Of a stretch of 64,000 nt of DNA, positions 40,206 through 54,547 are shown one piece after another. Source of the stretch: Unio delphinus (Eukaryota; Mollusca; Bivalvia; Unionida; Unionidae); NCBI GenBank assembly GCA_029339505.1, contig JAQISU010000003.1, positions 18,669,001 to 18,733,000 of the forward strand, given 5' to 3'. A program made the position numbers and the translations under genes. Position 1 is the first letter of the stretch; every line of letters begins with the position of its first letter. Under the pieces are notes generated by a model that worked only from the letters and a program-made list of their open reading frames with translations, had not been told where the DNA came from and did no database searches.

Positions 40206-40765
40206 CTTAACGAAGTTGGAATAGTCTGGTTTCAAACATCTCACCTTTGATAAATGAATCTCGATTGACATAGCACTACGTGATGAGTTCGATGTCTATA
40301 AATATGGCACCAGTCATAAGCTTACATGTTGTGAGAGGTATCTTGATGTAGTTTGTCATATGTATATCGATACATCTTCACGTAGATGTAATTACGTAGA
40401 GATCTATAAGTGTACATAGACTGTCATAAGTAGATACATGTTTCTCCAAGCAAGTGATTCTAGCTTTTTTGAAACATCACAACGTAGAAGAACGTATTTG
40501 GATTGAAATATTTCGATGTATTCATGTAAATATCGATAGTTATAGATATGTGTTGATGGATATATGTTGAGATAAGTATCTTAACGAAGATGGAAACATC
40601 AATATCCAACCACCTCAACGTTGATATATGTATCTCTATTGATATAGCACGATGTGATTTGTTTTCTGTCTATAGAAATGTCTCCAGACATAAGCTTACA
40701 TGTCAGATTTATCTTCCTGTAGTTTGTCATATTTATACAGATCCGTCTACACGTACATGGAAATA

Positions 40766-40766
<1 letters not shown>

Positions 40767-40843
<77 letters not shown>
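40767..40843. repeat. (TA)n microsatellite within satellite B
   Basis: A pure TA run of about 76 bp begins in the TACTTAGATATAT-type word of a monomer, so it expanded in place and does not mark an insertion. Confidence 0.95.
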
Positions 40844-40844
<1 letters not shown>

Positions 40845-41436
40845 CTGTGTAGATTGTCATATGTAGATGTATTAATCAGGTAAAGAGTGAAACTAGCTGA
40901 ATTGGAAAACATCGACATAGATATTGTATTTCGATTGAAATATCTCGATGTGTATTGGTAAATGTTGATAGTTATAGCCATGTGTAGATGGATATATGTT
41001 GAGGGATGGATCTTAACGAAGTTGGAATAATCTGGTTTCAAACATCTGAACTTTGATAGATGAATATCGATTGACATAGCCCTACGTGATTTGCTCTCTG
41101 TCTATAGATTTGTCTCCAGACATAAGATTACATGTTGTGAGAGTTATCTTGATGTAAGTTGTCATATGTATATCGATACATTTTCACGTAGATGGAATTA
41201 TTTGGAGATCTATCAGTGTACGTAGACTGTCATAAGAAGATATATGTTTTTCCAAACAAGTGATTCTAGCTTTTTTTGAAACATCAAAAACATCAAAAAG
41301 TAGAAGAATGTACTTGGATTGAAATATCTCGATGTATTCTTGTAAATATCGATTATATAGATATGTGTTGATGGATATATGTTGAGATAAGTATCTTAAC
41401 GAAGATGGAAACATCTGTAACCAGCCACCTCAACGT

Positions 41437-41437
<1 letters not shown>

Positions 41438-41516
<79 letters not shown>
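41438..41516. repeat. (TA)n microsatellite within satellite B
   Basis: A pure TA run of about 78 bp grew at the ACGTTGATATATGTATCTCGAT word of a monomer. The monomer continues with TTCGATAGATATAG on the right. Confidence 0.95.
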
Positions 41517-41518
<2 letters not shown>

Positions 41519-44500
41519 CGATAGATATAGAACGATGTGATTTGTTTTCTGCCTATAGATATGTCTCTAGACATAAGATTACATGTCAGATTCATCTTCC
41601 TGTAGTTTGTTATGTTTATACAGATCCGTCTACACGTAGATGGAAATACATCTTAACGAAGTTGGAATAGTCTGGTTTCAAACACGTCAACTTTGATAGA
41701 TGAATCTCGATTGACATAGCACTACGTGATTTGCTCTGTCTATTGATTTGTCTAAAGACATAAGCATACATGTTGCGAGATGTATCTTAATGTAGTTTGT
41801 CACATGGATATCGATACATCTCCACGTTTATGGAATTCTGTAGAGATCTATCAGTGTACGGAGACTGTCATAAGTAGATAAATGTTTCTCTAAGCAAGTG
41901 ATTCTAGCTTATTTGAAACAGCACATCGTAGATGAATGTACTTGGATTAAAATATCTCGATGTATTCTTGTAAACATCGATAGTTTTAGATATGTGTTGA
42001 TGGATATATGTTGAGATAAGCATCTTAACAAAGCTGGAAACATCTGTATTCAACCAACTCAACGTTGAAATATGTATCTCGATTGACAAATCACGATGTG
42101 ATTTGGTTTACGTTTATAGATATGTCTCCAGACATAAGGTTACATGTTGTCAGTTTTATCTTCATGTAGTTAGTTGTATGTATATAGATACATCTATTCG
42201 TAGATGAAATAGTTAGATATGCGTTACTCTTGGAGATTGTCATATGTAGATTTATTAATCAGGTAAAGAGTGAATCTATCTGAATTGAAAAATATCGACT
42301 TAGATAGTATATATGGATTGAAATATCTCGATGTATATTGGTAAATGCTGATAGTTATAACCATGTGTAGATGGATATATGTTGAGGGATGCATCTTAAA
42401 GAAGTTGGAATAGTCTGGTTTCAGACACCTCAACTTTGATAGATGATTCTCGATTGACATAGCACTACGTGATTTGCTCTCTGTCTGTAGATTTGTGTCC
42501 AGACATAAGATTACATGTTGTGAGAGTTATTTTGATGTACTTTGTCATATGTATATCGACACATTCTCACGTAGATGGAATTATGTAGAGATCAATCAGT
42601 GTAGGTAGGCTGTCATAAGTAGATAAATGTTTCTCCAAGCAAGTGATTCTAGCTTTCTTGAAACTGCACAACGATAATGAATGTACTTGGATTGAAATAT
42701 CTCGATGTATTCTTGTAAATTTCGATATGTATAGATATGTTTTGATGGATATATGTTGAGATGAGAATCTTAACGAAGATGGAAACATCTGTATTCAAAA
42801 ACGTCAATTTTGATATATGTATCTCGATTGATATAGCACGATGTGATTTGGTTTCTGTCTATAGATATGTCTCCAGACATAAGCTTACATGTTGTCAGTT
42901 TTATCTTCATGTAGTTTGTTATATGTATATAGATACATCTATCCGTAGATGGAAATAGTTATGTATGTATCACTCGTTATAGATTGTCATATGTAGATTT
43001 ATTAATCAGGTAAAGAGTGAATCTAGCTGAGGTGAGAAACATCGACATTGATACTGTATTTGGATTGAAATATCTCGATGTATATTAGTAAATGCTGATA
43101 GTTATAGCCATGTGTAGATGGATATATGTTGAGGGATGCATCTTAACGAAGTTGGAATAGTCTGGTTTCAAACATCTCAACTTTGATAGATGAATCTCGA
43201 TTGACATAGCTCTAAGTGATTTGCTCGATGAATATAAGTATGTCTACAGTAATAAGCTTACAAGTGAGTTTTATCTTGATTTAATTTGCATTATGTATAT
43301 CGATATATCTTCACGTAGATGGTTTCTGTCTATAGAGATGTCACGAGACATAAGCTTACACGTTGTCAGATTAATCTTCATGTAGTTTTTTTATATTTAT
43401 ACAGATACGTCTACACGTAGATGAAACTACTTAGATAAATGTCACTCTTTGTAGATTGTCATATTAATCAAATAAAGAGTGAATCTAGCTGAATTCAGAA
43501 ACATCGACATTGATACTGTATTTGGATTGAAATATCTCGATGAATATTGGTAAATGCTGATAGTTATAGCCACGTGTAGATGGATATATGTTGAGGGATG
43601 CGTTTGAAAGAAGTTGGAATAGTCTGGTTTCAGACATCCCAACTTTGATAAATGAATCTAAATTGACATAGCACTAGGTGATTTGCTCCCTGTCTGTAGA
43701 TTTCTGTCCAGAGATAAGCTTACATGTTGTGAGAGTTATCTTGATGTAGTTTGTCATATGTATATCGAAACATCCTCACGTAGATGGAATTTTGTGGAGA
43801 TCTATCAGTGTACGTAGAATAACAACGTAGATGAATGTACCTTGATTGAAGTATGTCGATGTATTCTTGTAAATATCGATAGTTATAGATATGTTTTGAT
43901 GGATATATGTTGAGATAAGCATCTTAACGAAGTTGGAAACATCTGTATTCAACTACCGCAACGTTGATATATGTATCTCGATTGATATAACACGATGTGA
44001 TCTTGTTTCTGTCTACAGATATGTCTCCAGACATAAGCTTACATGTTGTCAGATTAATCTTCATGTAGTTTGTTATATTTATACAGATACGTCTACACGT
44101 AGATGAAAATACTTAGATAAATATCACTCTTTGTAGATTGTCATATGTAAATGTATTAATAAGGTAAATAATGATTCTAGCTGAATTGAAAAACATCGAC
44201 ATAGATAGTGCATTATTTGGATTGAAATATCTCAATGTATATTGGTAAATCCTGACAGTTATAGCCATGTGTAAATGGATATATGTTGAGGGATGCATCT
44301 TAACGAAGCTGCAATAGACTGGTTTCAGACATCTCAACTTTGATAGATGAATCTCGATTGACATAGAACTAGGTGATTCGCTCTGTCTATTGATTTGTCT
44401 CCAGACATAAGCTTACATGTTGTGAGATTTATCTTGATGTAGTTTGTCACATGTATACCGATACATCTTCACGTTTATGGAATTATGTAGAGATCTATCA

Positions 44501-46308
44501 GTGTACGTAGACAATCATAAGTAGATAGATGTTTCTCAAAGAAAGTGATTCTACCTTATTTTAAACAGCACAAAGTAGAAGAATGTACTTGGATTGAAAT
44601 ATATCGATGTTTTCTTGTAAATATCGATAGTTATTGATATGTGTTGATGGGTATATGTTGAGATTAGAATGTTAACGAAGCTGGAAAGATCTGTATTCAA
44701 CAACCTCAACGTTGATATATGTATCTCGATTGATATAGCACGATGTGCTTTGGTTTCTCTCTATAGATATGTCTCCAGACATAAGCTTACATGTTGTGAT
44801 GTTTATCTTCATGTAGTTTGTTATATTTATACAGATACGTATACACGATGATGGAAATAATTAGATATATACCACTCTGTGTAGATTATCATATGTAGAT
44901 GTATTAATTAGGTAAAGAGTGAATCTAGCTGAATTGAATAACATCGACATAGATAGTGTATTTGGATTAAAAAAATCTCGAGGTATCTTGGTAAATCATG
45001 ACAGTTATAGCCATGTTTAGATGGATATATGTTGAGGGATGGATCTTAAACAAGTTAGAATATTCTGGATTCAGACTTCTCAACTTTGATAGATGAATCT
45101 CTATTGCCATAGAACAACGTGATTTTGCTCTATGTCTATAGATATGTCTCCAGACATAAGCTTACATGTTGTGAGATTTATCTTCATGTAGTTTGTCAGA
45201 TTTATATCGATACATCTTCACGTAGATGGCATTATGTCGAGATCTATCAGTGTATGTAGACCGTCACAGGTAGATAAATATTCCTCCAAGCAAATTATTC
45301 TAGCTTATTGGAAACAGCACAAGGTAGATGAATGTTCTTGATTTGAAATATCTCTATGTATTCTTGTAAATATCGATTAGTTATAGATATTTCTTGATGG
45401 ATATATGTTGCGATAATCATGTTAACGAAGCTGGAAATATCTGTATTCAACCACCGCAACGTTGATATATGTATCTCGATTGATATAACACGATTTGATT
45501 TGGTTTCTGTCTATAGATGTGTCTCCAGACATAAGCTTACATGTTGTGAGATTTATCTTCATGTAGTTTGTTATATGTATATAGTTACATCTACACGTAG
45601 ATGGAAATACTTAGATATATATATCACTCTGTGTTGATTGTCATATGTAGATGTATTAGGTAAAGAGTGAATCTATCTGAATTGAAAAACATCTACATAG
45701 ATAGTGTATTTGGATTGAAATATATCGATGTATATTGGTACATGCGGATAGTTATAACCATTTGTAAATGGATATATGTTGAGGAATGCATCTTAACGAA
45801 GTTGGAATAATCTGGTTTCAGACATCTCAACTTTAATAGATGAATCCCGATAGATATAGCACGATGTGATTTGGTTTCTGTCTATAGTTATATCTCCAGA
45901 AATAAGCTTACATGTTGTCAGATTTATCTTCATGTAGTCTTTTATATGTATATAGATACATATACACGTAGATGGAAATACTTAGATATATAACACCTGA
46001 TGTAGATTGTCATATGTGGATGTATTAATCAAGTAAAGAGTGAATCTAGTTTAATTGAAAAACATCGACATAGATAGTGTATTTGGATTGAAATATCTCG
46101 ATGTTCATTGGTAAATGCGGATAGGTATAGCCATGCGTAGATGGATATATGTTGAGGGATAGTTAGATAGATGAATCTCAATTGACATAGCACTACGTGA
46201 TTTGGTTTCTGTCTATAAGCTTATATGTTGTGAGATTTATCTTGATGTGGTTTGTCATATGTATATCGATACATCTTCACGTAGATGGAATTATGTAGAG
46301 ATCTATCA

Positions 46309-46634
46309 GCGCTTACTCTATTATCGATAGTCGAATAATGAACTCCTGGTCGTATTTTACCTGTTGAAAGGAATACCGCGATGGAATTTTTGCACTGCGT
46401 TGTCGAGTTTAACTAAAATATCCCTGATGGAAATATTACTCGTTTTCAATTTACCTTGGCGGTCTTGGAATACAACGCTTTCATCGGTTGATACACGTAC
46501 GATATGTTATATATCAGATAACTCATCGTTGATAAGTTCTTTTACAACATCTAGTGAAACCTCATCTTGTATTTTGTATGTGTGAAAGATCTTCCCCAAA
46601 TATCTACTATCATTACGTTTAAGATCTCTTTAAT
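46309..46634 (-). pseudogene. Fibre-like protein fragment (copy 2)
   Basis: The minus strand starts with an MIVDIWGRS-like segment matching IDIWGRS of copy 1, then shows VVFQDRQGKLKTSNIS. At least one in-frame TAA and two frame changes are present. It corresponds to the first third of the copy-1 fibre gene and stops at the satellite. Confidence 0.8.
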
Positions 46635-46678
46635 AAGTTATCACTGTTGTATTCCTGTACGGTTTTATGAGGCGGCGA

Positions 46679-46935
46679 TTATGATTTTTTTTCACCGTGA
46701 AATTCTTTCGGTGGCGCTAGTCTATACGAGTCAAAATAAATATTTGATTTAGAATGTATCGCGTACGGGACCCAATGAGTTCCAGGTCCGATTTTATCAT
46801 CGAGATTAATTATACCTGTTTCTAGATTTGATGGCCGAGTCGGTAATTGATCTTTTATAAACAAACCTCTGAAATGTTTGTCGGGGATTGTTTTACCGAG
46901 GCGATTAAATCAAAATTTGACATTGGAGCTATGAT
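46679..46935 (-). pseudogene. Adenain-like protease fragment (copy 2)
   Basis: The His and Asp motifs are kept (GPGTHWVPYAI and YFDSYRLAPPKEF), but the gene ends before the Gln/Cys region, so it could not be active. The upstream SNFDLIASVKQ part is in another frame and ends in a stop. Confidence 0.85.
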
Positions 46936-46939
46936 CGAA

Positions 46940-47398
46940 TGCTTCCTGGGAGTCTCAAACCGCTCCGTACCTGGTTTATCGACTGCCAGGTAGTTTCAGA
47001 CCCATTCCGTGAACGGATTGTCCCTATTGTTGTATCTTTGCCCGGTAGTTTTCTTAAATGCCTTGACAGCGGCGGTACTAACATCACCTCGCGCGGCATC
47101 TTTATTAACAGCTGGGTCCGCAGCGGCAAGAAAGAAAGAGAAAAGGAAATATATCTTACGATTTTATCATATTTTGTACCGCGGAAGGAGTGAATTCGAA
47201 CTGAATTCCCGTGTTTGCTTTTAGCGCCTCATTGAAATGATAAAGTTGAGTTTTCGTCTATGATAATTTATTTTGCCCACAGCTAGCGATCTGTTCAGGT
47301 CGCAGAGTTATTTTTGTGCCACAAGTGGTAGCGTTGCGCGATTGTAATTTCTTTGATTGACCTGGAGTCAGGGTGACATTAATCTGATTGTACGACAT
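46940..47398 (-). pseudogene. pX-like core protein fragment (copy 2)
   Basis: Begins with MSYNQINVTLTPGQSKKLQS, clearly related to the copy-1 start. An in-frame TAG follows NKLS. About 60 bp of unrelated sequence near 47,150-47,210 interrupts the hydrophobic part, and a remnant of the GLRLPG end is visible near 46,940. Confidence 0.7.
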
Positions 47399-47432
47399 TC
47401 TTACTTAAATAATATTGCATTTTTTGAAAACA

Positions 47433-47930
47433 TTACATGTTTTCTACTGGAGCATCAACAACTCTCATCTTTCCACCGCCACCTTCAAGTGTCATCGATT
47501 TATCACCAAGAATAACAGCAATCGCTCTATATGAGCCACCAGAAGGTAATTCTTCTACACGAGATTGAAATTTACGTCGACGACGGAGTGTCTAGATAGA
47601 TCGAGATGTTGTAATGAAAAATAACAGATATGTTATAAATTTTCAAAATCCAACTGTGATATATGTAGACCAGTATCAATATTTTGATCACGTCCCATAT
47701 TAGACCACAAACGATGATACACGCGATCTATTTGGTTATTTTATTAATCGATCAGAATATTTTCGGCGGGTTCTTGTTGATTACTTACTCGCAATGATAC
47801 CACGCTGACTGCTAGTTTATCAAATATCATATGACAGAGATGTTGTTTATGATCTCCCTGTACTCGTTGTTTATTTTTCAGCGAAATGAAAATGTATCTA
47901 GGAGCGGAAATATTTTTTATATTCTTCTGA
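47433..47930 (-). pseudogene. Major capsid protein C-terminal fragment (copy 2)
   Basis: Shows APRYIFISL, HMIFDKLAV, RVSNQQEPAEN and DQNIDTGLHISQLDF, and ends in MRVVDAPVENM and a stop, all matching the last third of the copy-1 capsid. The frame changes several times. The N-terminal two thirds is missing. Confidence 0.85.
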
Positions 47931-48019
47931 ACTAGAAGAAGATGATGATACACATTGCACAACTGGTGTAACTAAACAAATGGATGGATTTTCTCAGAAT
48001 ATAACCCCATCCAGAACTC

Positions 48020-48154
48020 AGTAGTGGTCTTGTTGTTTGTCCGAGTAATATTCTCGCTGACATAGCACGATTGGAAGTTCTCATCGGGGGTAAAGGAGCT
48101 GGGAATAATTCCCAGGAGATAATCAGTAAGGCCCCTGATATCTTAATACAATGA
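48020..48154 (+). pseudogene. Protein A C-terminus in reverse orientation (copy 2)
   Basis: The plus strand encodes RLEVLIGGKGAGNNSQEII, matching the C-terminal conserved segment of copy-1 protein A. Its neighbours on both sides are on the minus strand, so a small inversion has occurred here. Confidence 0.75.
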
Positions 48155-48863
48155 TTGAGGAAATTCTTTTTATTTTGTCTAAGTGTTTGTCTTCGTGCTG
48201 GTCTTTGACGTTCTTCCTTTTGTTTTGATGACCTTCTATTTGTCTTTGTCTTTCTTCTTTTTGTCGTTCATCATAATCAGCAATAATCTCGATAATTTAT
48301 ATAACCCAATTTTCTTGTATTGATACAACAAATTCATTTTAAATAACCAGTCAACCCATTCATCACGTTGTATTCTTTATATTCTTCTTCTAAAATATCT
48401 TTTCTTGAATAAGAGCTTTAAGCAGCAAATTCACCAAAAAGTGATAATCTTTAGGTTTTAATATTTGAATTATCTTGATTAATGTTTTAGCCTCCTTGGT
48501 AAATTTATCCACAAAAGAAACACCCTTTTGAGGTTCACCAACAGCGCTTTCCTGTTCTTCAACAGATTGAGGTTGTGGTTTAGCTTCAGCCATCTGTTTT
48601 AACAGCAGAAGAATACCTCTTTTTCTATCTTTGTCATCAACAATATCTCCCAATATAGCTTTCTCAGTAGCTAACGCAGCTTTCTCAATAGCTGCAGTTA
48701 CCGGTTTAAATAATTGTTCGCTATCAGCAGCAAAATCAACCCGAGCTTCTTGACGAGCTTGTAAATTATTTCTGCACAAATATCTCACCGGGAGAAATTT
48801 CTTAATTTCTTCAAATCGTTTTATAGTTAATCTAGTTAGTTGTGCTTCCTTGACATTTGCCAT
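48155..48863 (-). pseudogene. Protein A N-terminal and central part (copy 2)
   Basis: An open stretch of 157 codons (48,390-48,863) starts MANVKEAQLTRLTIKRFEEIK and continues with ADSEQLFKPVTAAIEKA, matching the copy-1 frames on both sides of its first frameshift. A stop follows at 48,390, then another frame shows RIQRDEWVDWLFKMN (compare HNEWADIVYEIN in copy 1) and a Lys/Glu-rich run. It shows that the broken copy-1 frames belong to one ancestral gene. Confidence 0.75.
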
Positions 48864-49837
48864 TATGTATATTATAAAATATTTGGTAAATTAATCGAGA
48901 CATGGATGTGATTTTTTCACACCACAAGGATATACTCGTGGCGCGAATGTAATTTTTTTCCCACCTCCATGAAAATGGTCGGCTCGCCCTCCCTGCTGCT
49001 ACAGGTGTTTTTTTCCAGACAAGCGACGGAAACAACATACGTCTCGCCGCCATAAACTAATTGTGGATACGGACATCATAATCACGATATGCACGGGTAT
49101 TTTACCCTGAATATTACTCACTGTCCTATGAATTTAAGCAAGATTAAGGTATAACCGACAGTGGTCACTTTGAATCTGGTGAAGAGAGCATGTATTTTTA
49201 CGTGGTATTTATATAAACCATAGATGTGAGTGTAAAATTTGTTTTTTTTTATATGCGAAGTTTATTGAGTTTGTATTGTCCTATTGTGCAACGATTCATT
49301 CATTTATTACAACGCGGATTTGAAACTTTGTGAACTGTGAATTTCAAGTTGCTTTTAATAATTTAATGAATTATGATTTTCCATGACTCATTATTATTAC
49401 CAGTTTGGTTTTATTGTAGCTAAGGAGAATAACGAGACTAACAGTCTAACTAGTCTAACAGCTGTAACGAGACTGACGAGTATAGCTAACGAATAGAGGT
49501 ATTTAGATGTCTATATGTATGTACGTATGTCTGTACATGTGGTGGAGCCACGACTGTAGACATAGCTAATACAAGGGTAATGTATGCTGTCTGTACGTGT
49601 ATACGTATGTAGTGGACCCATGAAGGATTTGAGCGGCCGATACAAGAGAGTGGGTCAACCCGATGGACGTGGTGAAACTGTGCGATTTATCGGTGTACGA
49701 ATCGTGCGACTGTACAAGGGTCACGAAGCATATGTTTATTCAAATTGTTGCTTAAATCGGTATATTTGTATTTAAAAAGTTGACGCTGAATTCAGGGTTA
49801 ATTGAGGTTCTTTAGATCATGGTTGTCTTTGTTGAGA
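48864..49837. other. Unassigned DNA between copy-2 gene fragments
   Basis: No gene is supported. Features seen: a cluster of related words around CTAAC(A/G)GTCTAAC at 49,435-49,495, a partial duplication of TATGT-GTACGTATGT words at 49,515-49,615, and CATAGATGTGAGTGT followed by a T-run at 49,219-49,250, similar to CATAGAGGTGAGTGT plus T-run at the right end of copy 1 (39,990-40,021). Confidence 0.5.
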
Positions 49838-50336
49838 TTATACGTATTTAAAGCTATCTGTTGCAATAGCTCCCTTGGTTCTATCAAATACATTACTATT
49901 ATGTTGTTGTTTTTTTAATTTTAATATTGCTGTATCATAGATCTTAATCATTGCCGAGAACTCGTCATCGGATATTATTGTATCGTCGAGGTTGGATGAT
50001 ATCAATGAAGATAATTGGGAATATGAGGCATTAACGATATGTAATTTAATTATATAATCATGCAGTTTATTCTGACAACACGTGGATAATTTTGTTGCAA
50101 TTACATTAGCAACCCATGTAATTGTTGTTGCCGCTGAAACAAAAATTGTGACAACTGCAGGAGCAATTTTTGTTACCGCTGATAGTAATATACCCGTTCC
50201 AGCAATAACAACTGAAACCGAATACGCGATTATATCAACGCGGGTAATACGCCTGGGATATTTTTTAAATTTTTACCTGATATACGTCAGTGAGATTCTT
50301 TAGTTTCGTTTGTAATTCACGCACTTGATCATATTA
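49838..50336 (-). pseudogene. Membrane protein fragment (copy 2)
   Basis: The minus strand reads DQVRELQTKLK, then (after a one-base frame change in an A/T run) two hydrophobic segments and SYSQLSSLISSNLDDTIISD, almost the same as copy 1. It ends in its own TAA at 49,838-49,840. The first few codons are lost at the junction with satellite C. Confidence 0.85.
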
Positions 50337-50337
50337 A

Positions 50338-52755
50338 TATACATTCTACATGTAGATATTTATATCTTTAGTTATATGTACATCTGTAGATGGAGAATTA
50401 TCTACGTAGATGGGCATACATGTCCAAGCAGCGGTATGTATGTAGATCGGTAAATCGTGACGTTAATGGATAAATCTAAATTGATATATCTCAATATAAA
50501 TCAATATACGGAAATAGATATATCGCAGCGTAGATTATTATAGATAGATAGATCTCTCTCAACGAAAAGGGTCATATGTAGATAGATTTATATCCACGTT
50601 ATGGAAATATGCATACAGATTCATCTCAACTTAAATGTTCATACAGAGGTTGATATTTCATATCGTAGTTGGATCTATCTGAATTGATACACAACAACGT
50701 AGAAAGATGTATCTGGATTGAGATATCTCGATGTAATTTGCACAATGTGGTTAGATAGAGCTCCACATAGATGGATATACGTGAATGTGTACATCTTAAT
50801 GTAGTTGGATATATCGGAATTGAAGCTCGCCAACGATTTATCTCATGGCCATATCACGCTGTCATCTTGTATACGTCTACAGATATGTCCCCACACAGAT
50901 GATTATATGTTGTTAGATATATTTCTATGCATATGGTTATATGTATATGTATATATTTAAACGTAGATGGAAATGTGTAGCTATATATACATCGAAGAAT
51001 TTAGATATAGGACTTTGATTCATACATATCCACGAAACAATGGATATATCTGGATTGGTATATCTCCATGTAAAATATAATTTTCTGGATAGACATATCG
51101 CAACGTATCTGGTTATACGTACATGAACATATCTCCTGGCAGAAAGCACTATGCTGATAGATATATCTCCAGTTTGAAGGACATATGTAGTTAGATACAT
51201 CTCGACGTAGTTTGATATAAGACTTTTGCTATTTCAAAACCAAAAAGAATATACGTCACAAACATATTCCATTTGGCCCAATCATCCCACTACAGTACTA
51301 AGATAATGGAGAGTTCCAGCTGCAAAGAGCTCTTCGAGATAACTAACACACTATGGTCAAGGAACAAATGTACACCACTTCCAACAACCTTCTCTCCACT
51401 AGACCTACCAGACCAATTTGCAAATTTCTTCTATGACAAAGTACAAACATCACAATTTCAACTGATTCGTCACCATACAGTTGTGATGCAAAATTTCAGT
51501 GACAACCGTTCTGAGCATTTGAACCTGTTTCTATTGATTTAGTACGGACAATCGTGATGAAAAGTGCACCAAACGCTTGTGAACTTGATCCTATTCCGAC
51601 ATCACTGCTGCTTGAGTGCTTAGACCCAATATTGCATTGATATATCACCACGTAGATGGTTACATGTAGATGGATATATCTCCATTTCGGTGGTTGCATG
51701 TAGATAAATATATCTTCACCTATATGTACATATGTAGATGGAGATAAATCTACGGACATGGGCATATGTAGATGCATACATGTCGAATCAGTTGTATGTA
51801 TGTAGATTGATAACTTTCCACGTTATTGATATATCTCTATGTAAATGAATATACGGGAATAGATATATTGCAGCGTAGATGGTTATAGGTAAAGAGATCT
51901 CTCTCAGCTTAAATGGTCATACGTAGATAGATATTTCAATTTGTATTTGGATCTATCTGAATTGATACACAACTACGTAGAAAGATGTATCTGGATTGAG
52001 ATGTCACGATGTAATTTGCACAATGTGGTTATATATAGCCACACGTAGATGGATATATGTGAATGTATACATCTTAACGTAGCTGGATATATCGGAATTG
52101 AAGCGCGCCAACGTATATAGATGTATATGATGGCCATATCACGCTGTGATTTGGTTTACGCCTATAGATATGACTCCGCGCAGATGATTATATGTTGTTA
52201 GATATATCTCAATGTAGATGGTTATATGTATATGGATATATTTAAACGTAGATGGAAATATGTAGATATATATACCGCGAGGAATTTAGATGTAGGGCGC
52301 TGATTCATACATCTCCACGAAACAATGGATCTATCTGGATTGATATATCTCCATGTAAGGAGTATTTTTCTGGATAGACATATCGCAACGTACCTGGATA
52401 AATGTTGATAGACATATCTCCTGGCAGGTGGCAATATGCTGATAGAAAAGTCTCCACTTTTAAGGACATATGTAAATAGATACATCTCGACGTAGTTTGA
52501 TATTAGTCTATTGCTATTTCTAAACGAAGAATGATATACGTGTATTGATAATTCTCCACGTAGATGGTTAGATGTAGATGGTCATATCTCCATTTAGGTG
52601 ATTGCCTGTAGATATATATATCTTTAGCTATATGTATATATCTACATGTAGAAAATGTGACGGAGATTGGCATATGTAGATGTATATATGTGGTAGCAGC
52701 TGTATGTATGTAGATTGATAAATCACCACGTTAATGCATATATCTGGATTGATGT
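50338..52755. repeat. Satellite C, ~0.92-kb unit, about 2.6 copies
   Basis: Equivalent words recur near 50,395, 51,730 and 52,640 (GTATGTATGTAGAT and neighbouring TAGATGGATATATC words). The first spacing is enlarged by an inserted LINE piece; without it the period is about 920-955 bp. Internally the unit is made of degenerate ACGTAGATGGATATATG-like words, related in composition to satellites A and B. Confidence 0.75.
51257..51635 (+). mobile_element. 379-bp fragment of a CR1/Jockey-type LINE reverse transcriptase
   Basis: The fragment interrupts satellite C precisely: the flanks rejoin as TACGT and ATTGATA, as in the uninterrupted unit at 52,550. It encodes LPDQFANFFYDKVQTSQFQL and, after one frameshift near 51,540, CELDPIPTSLLLECLDPILH, the start of the RT domain of CR1/L2/Jockey-like LINEs (D-x-IPTSLL). 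There is no poly(A) or 3' end, so it is an internal piece. Confidence 0.7.

Positions 52756-54498
<1,743 letters not shown>

Positions 54499-54543
<45 letters not shown>
54499..54543. repeat. (AAT)n microsatellite
   Basis: About 15 AAT units. They are followed directly by GAGGACTTTGTATAGCGCCTAA and, 20 bases on, CTAAGCGCTTTACA. That pair of words after an AAT run resembles a dispersed repeat I have seen in several invertebrate genomes; the family name is uncertain. Confidence 0.85.

Positions 54544-54547
<4 letters not shown>

Larger units (their letters stand above)
40206..46308 (-). repeat. Satellite B array between the two element copies
   Basis: The same inverted, ~740-bp dimeric satellite as at 24,497-27,702, with the same landmarks (CTTAACGAAGTTGGAA, AAGTGATTCTAG, AGACATAAGCTTACATG). 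It begins mid-monomer, immediately after copy 1, and ends at GAGATCTATCAG next to copy 2. Several monomers are shortened or fused, for example near 43,200-43,330 and 45,845. Short open frames over it are repeat-derived. Confidence 0.9.
46309..50337 (-). mobile_element. Second, inverted and decayed copy of the virus-like element
   Basis: Fragments of six copy-1 genes are found, mainly on the minus strand. Read from high to low coordinate they are membrane protein, protein A, capsid C-terminus, pX-like, protease and fibre-like. The polymerase, HNH and penton-like genes are absent. The membrane gene lies before protein A, whereas in copy 1 it lies after the fibre gene, so the copy is permuted or rearranged. 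Both edges cut genes: 46,309 inside the fibre gene and 50,337 inside the membrane gene. Confidence 0.85.
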
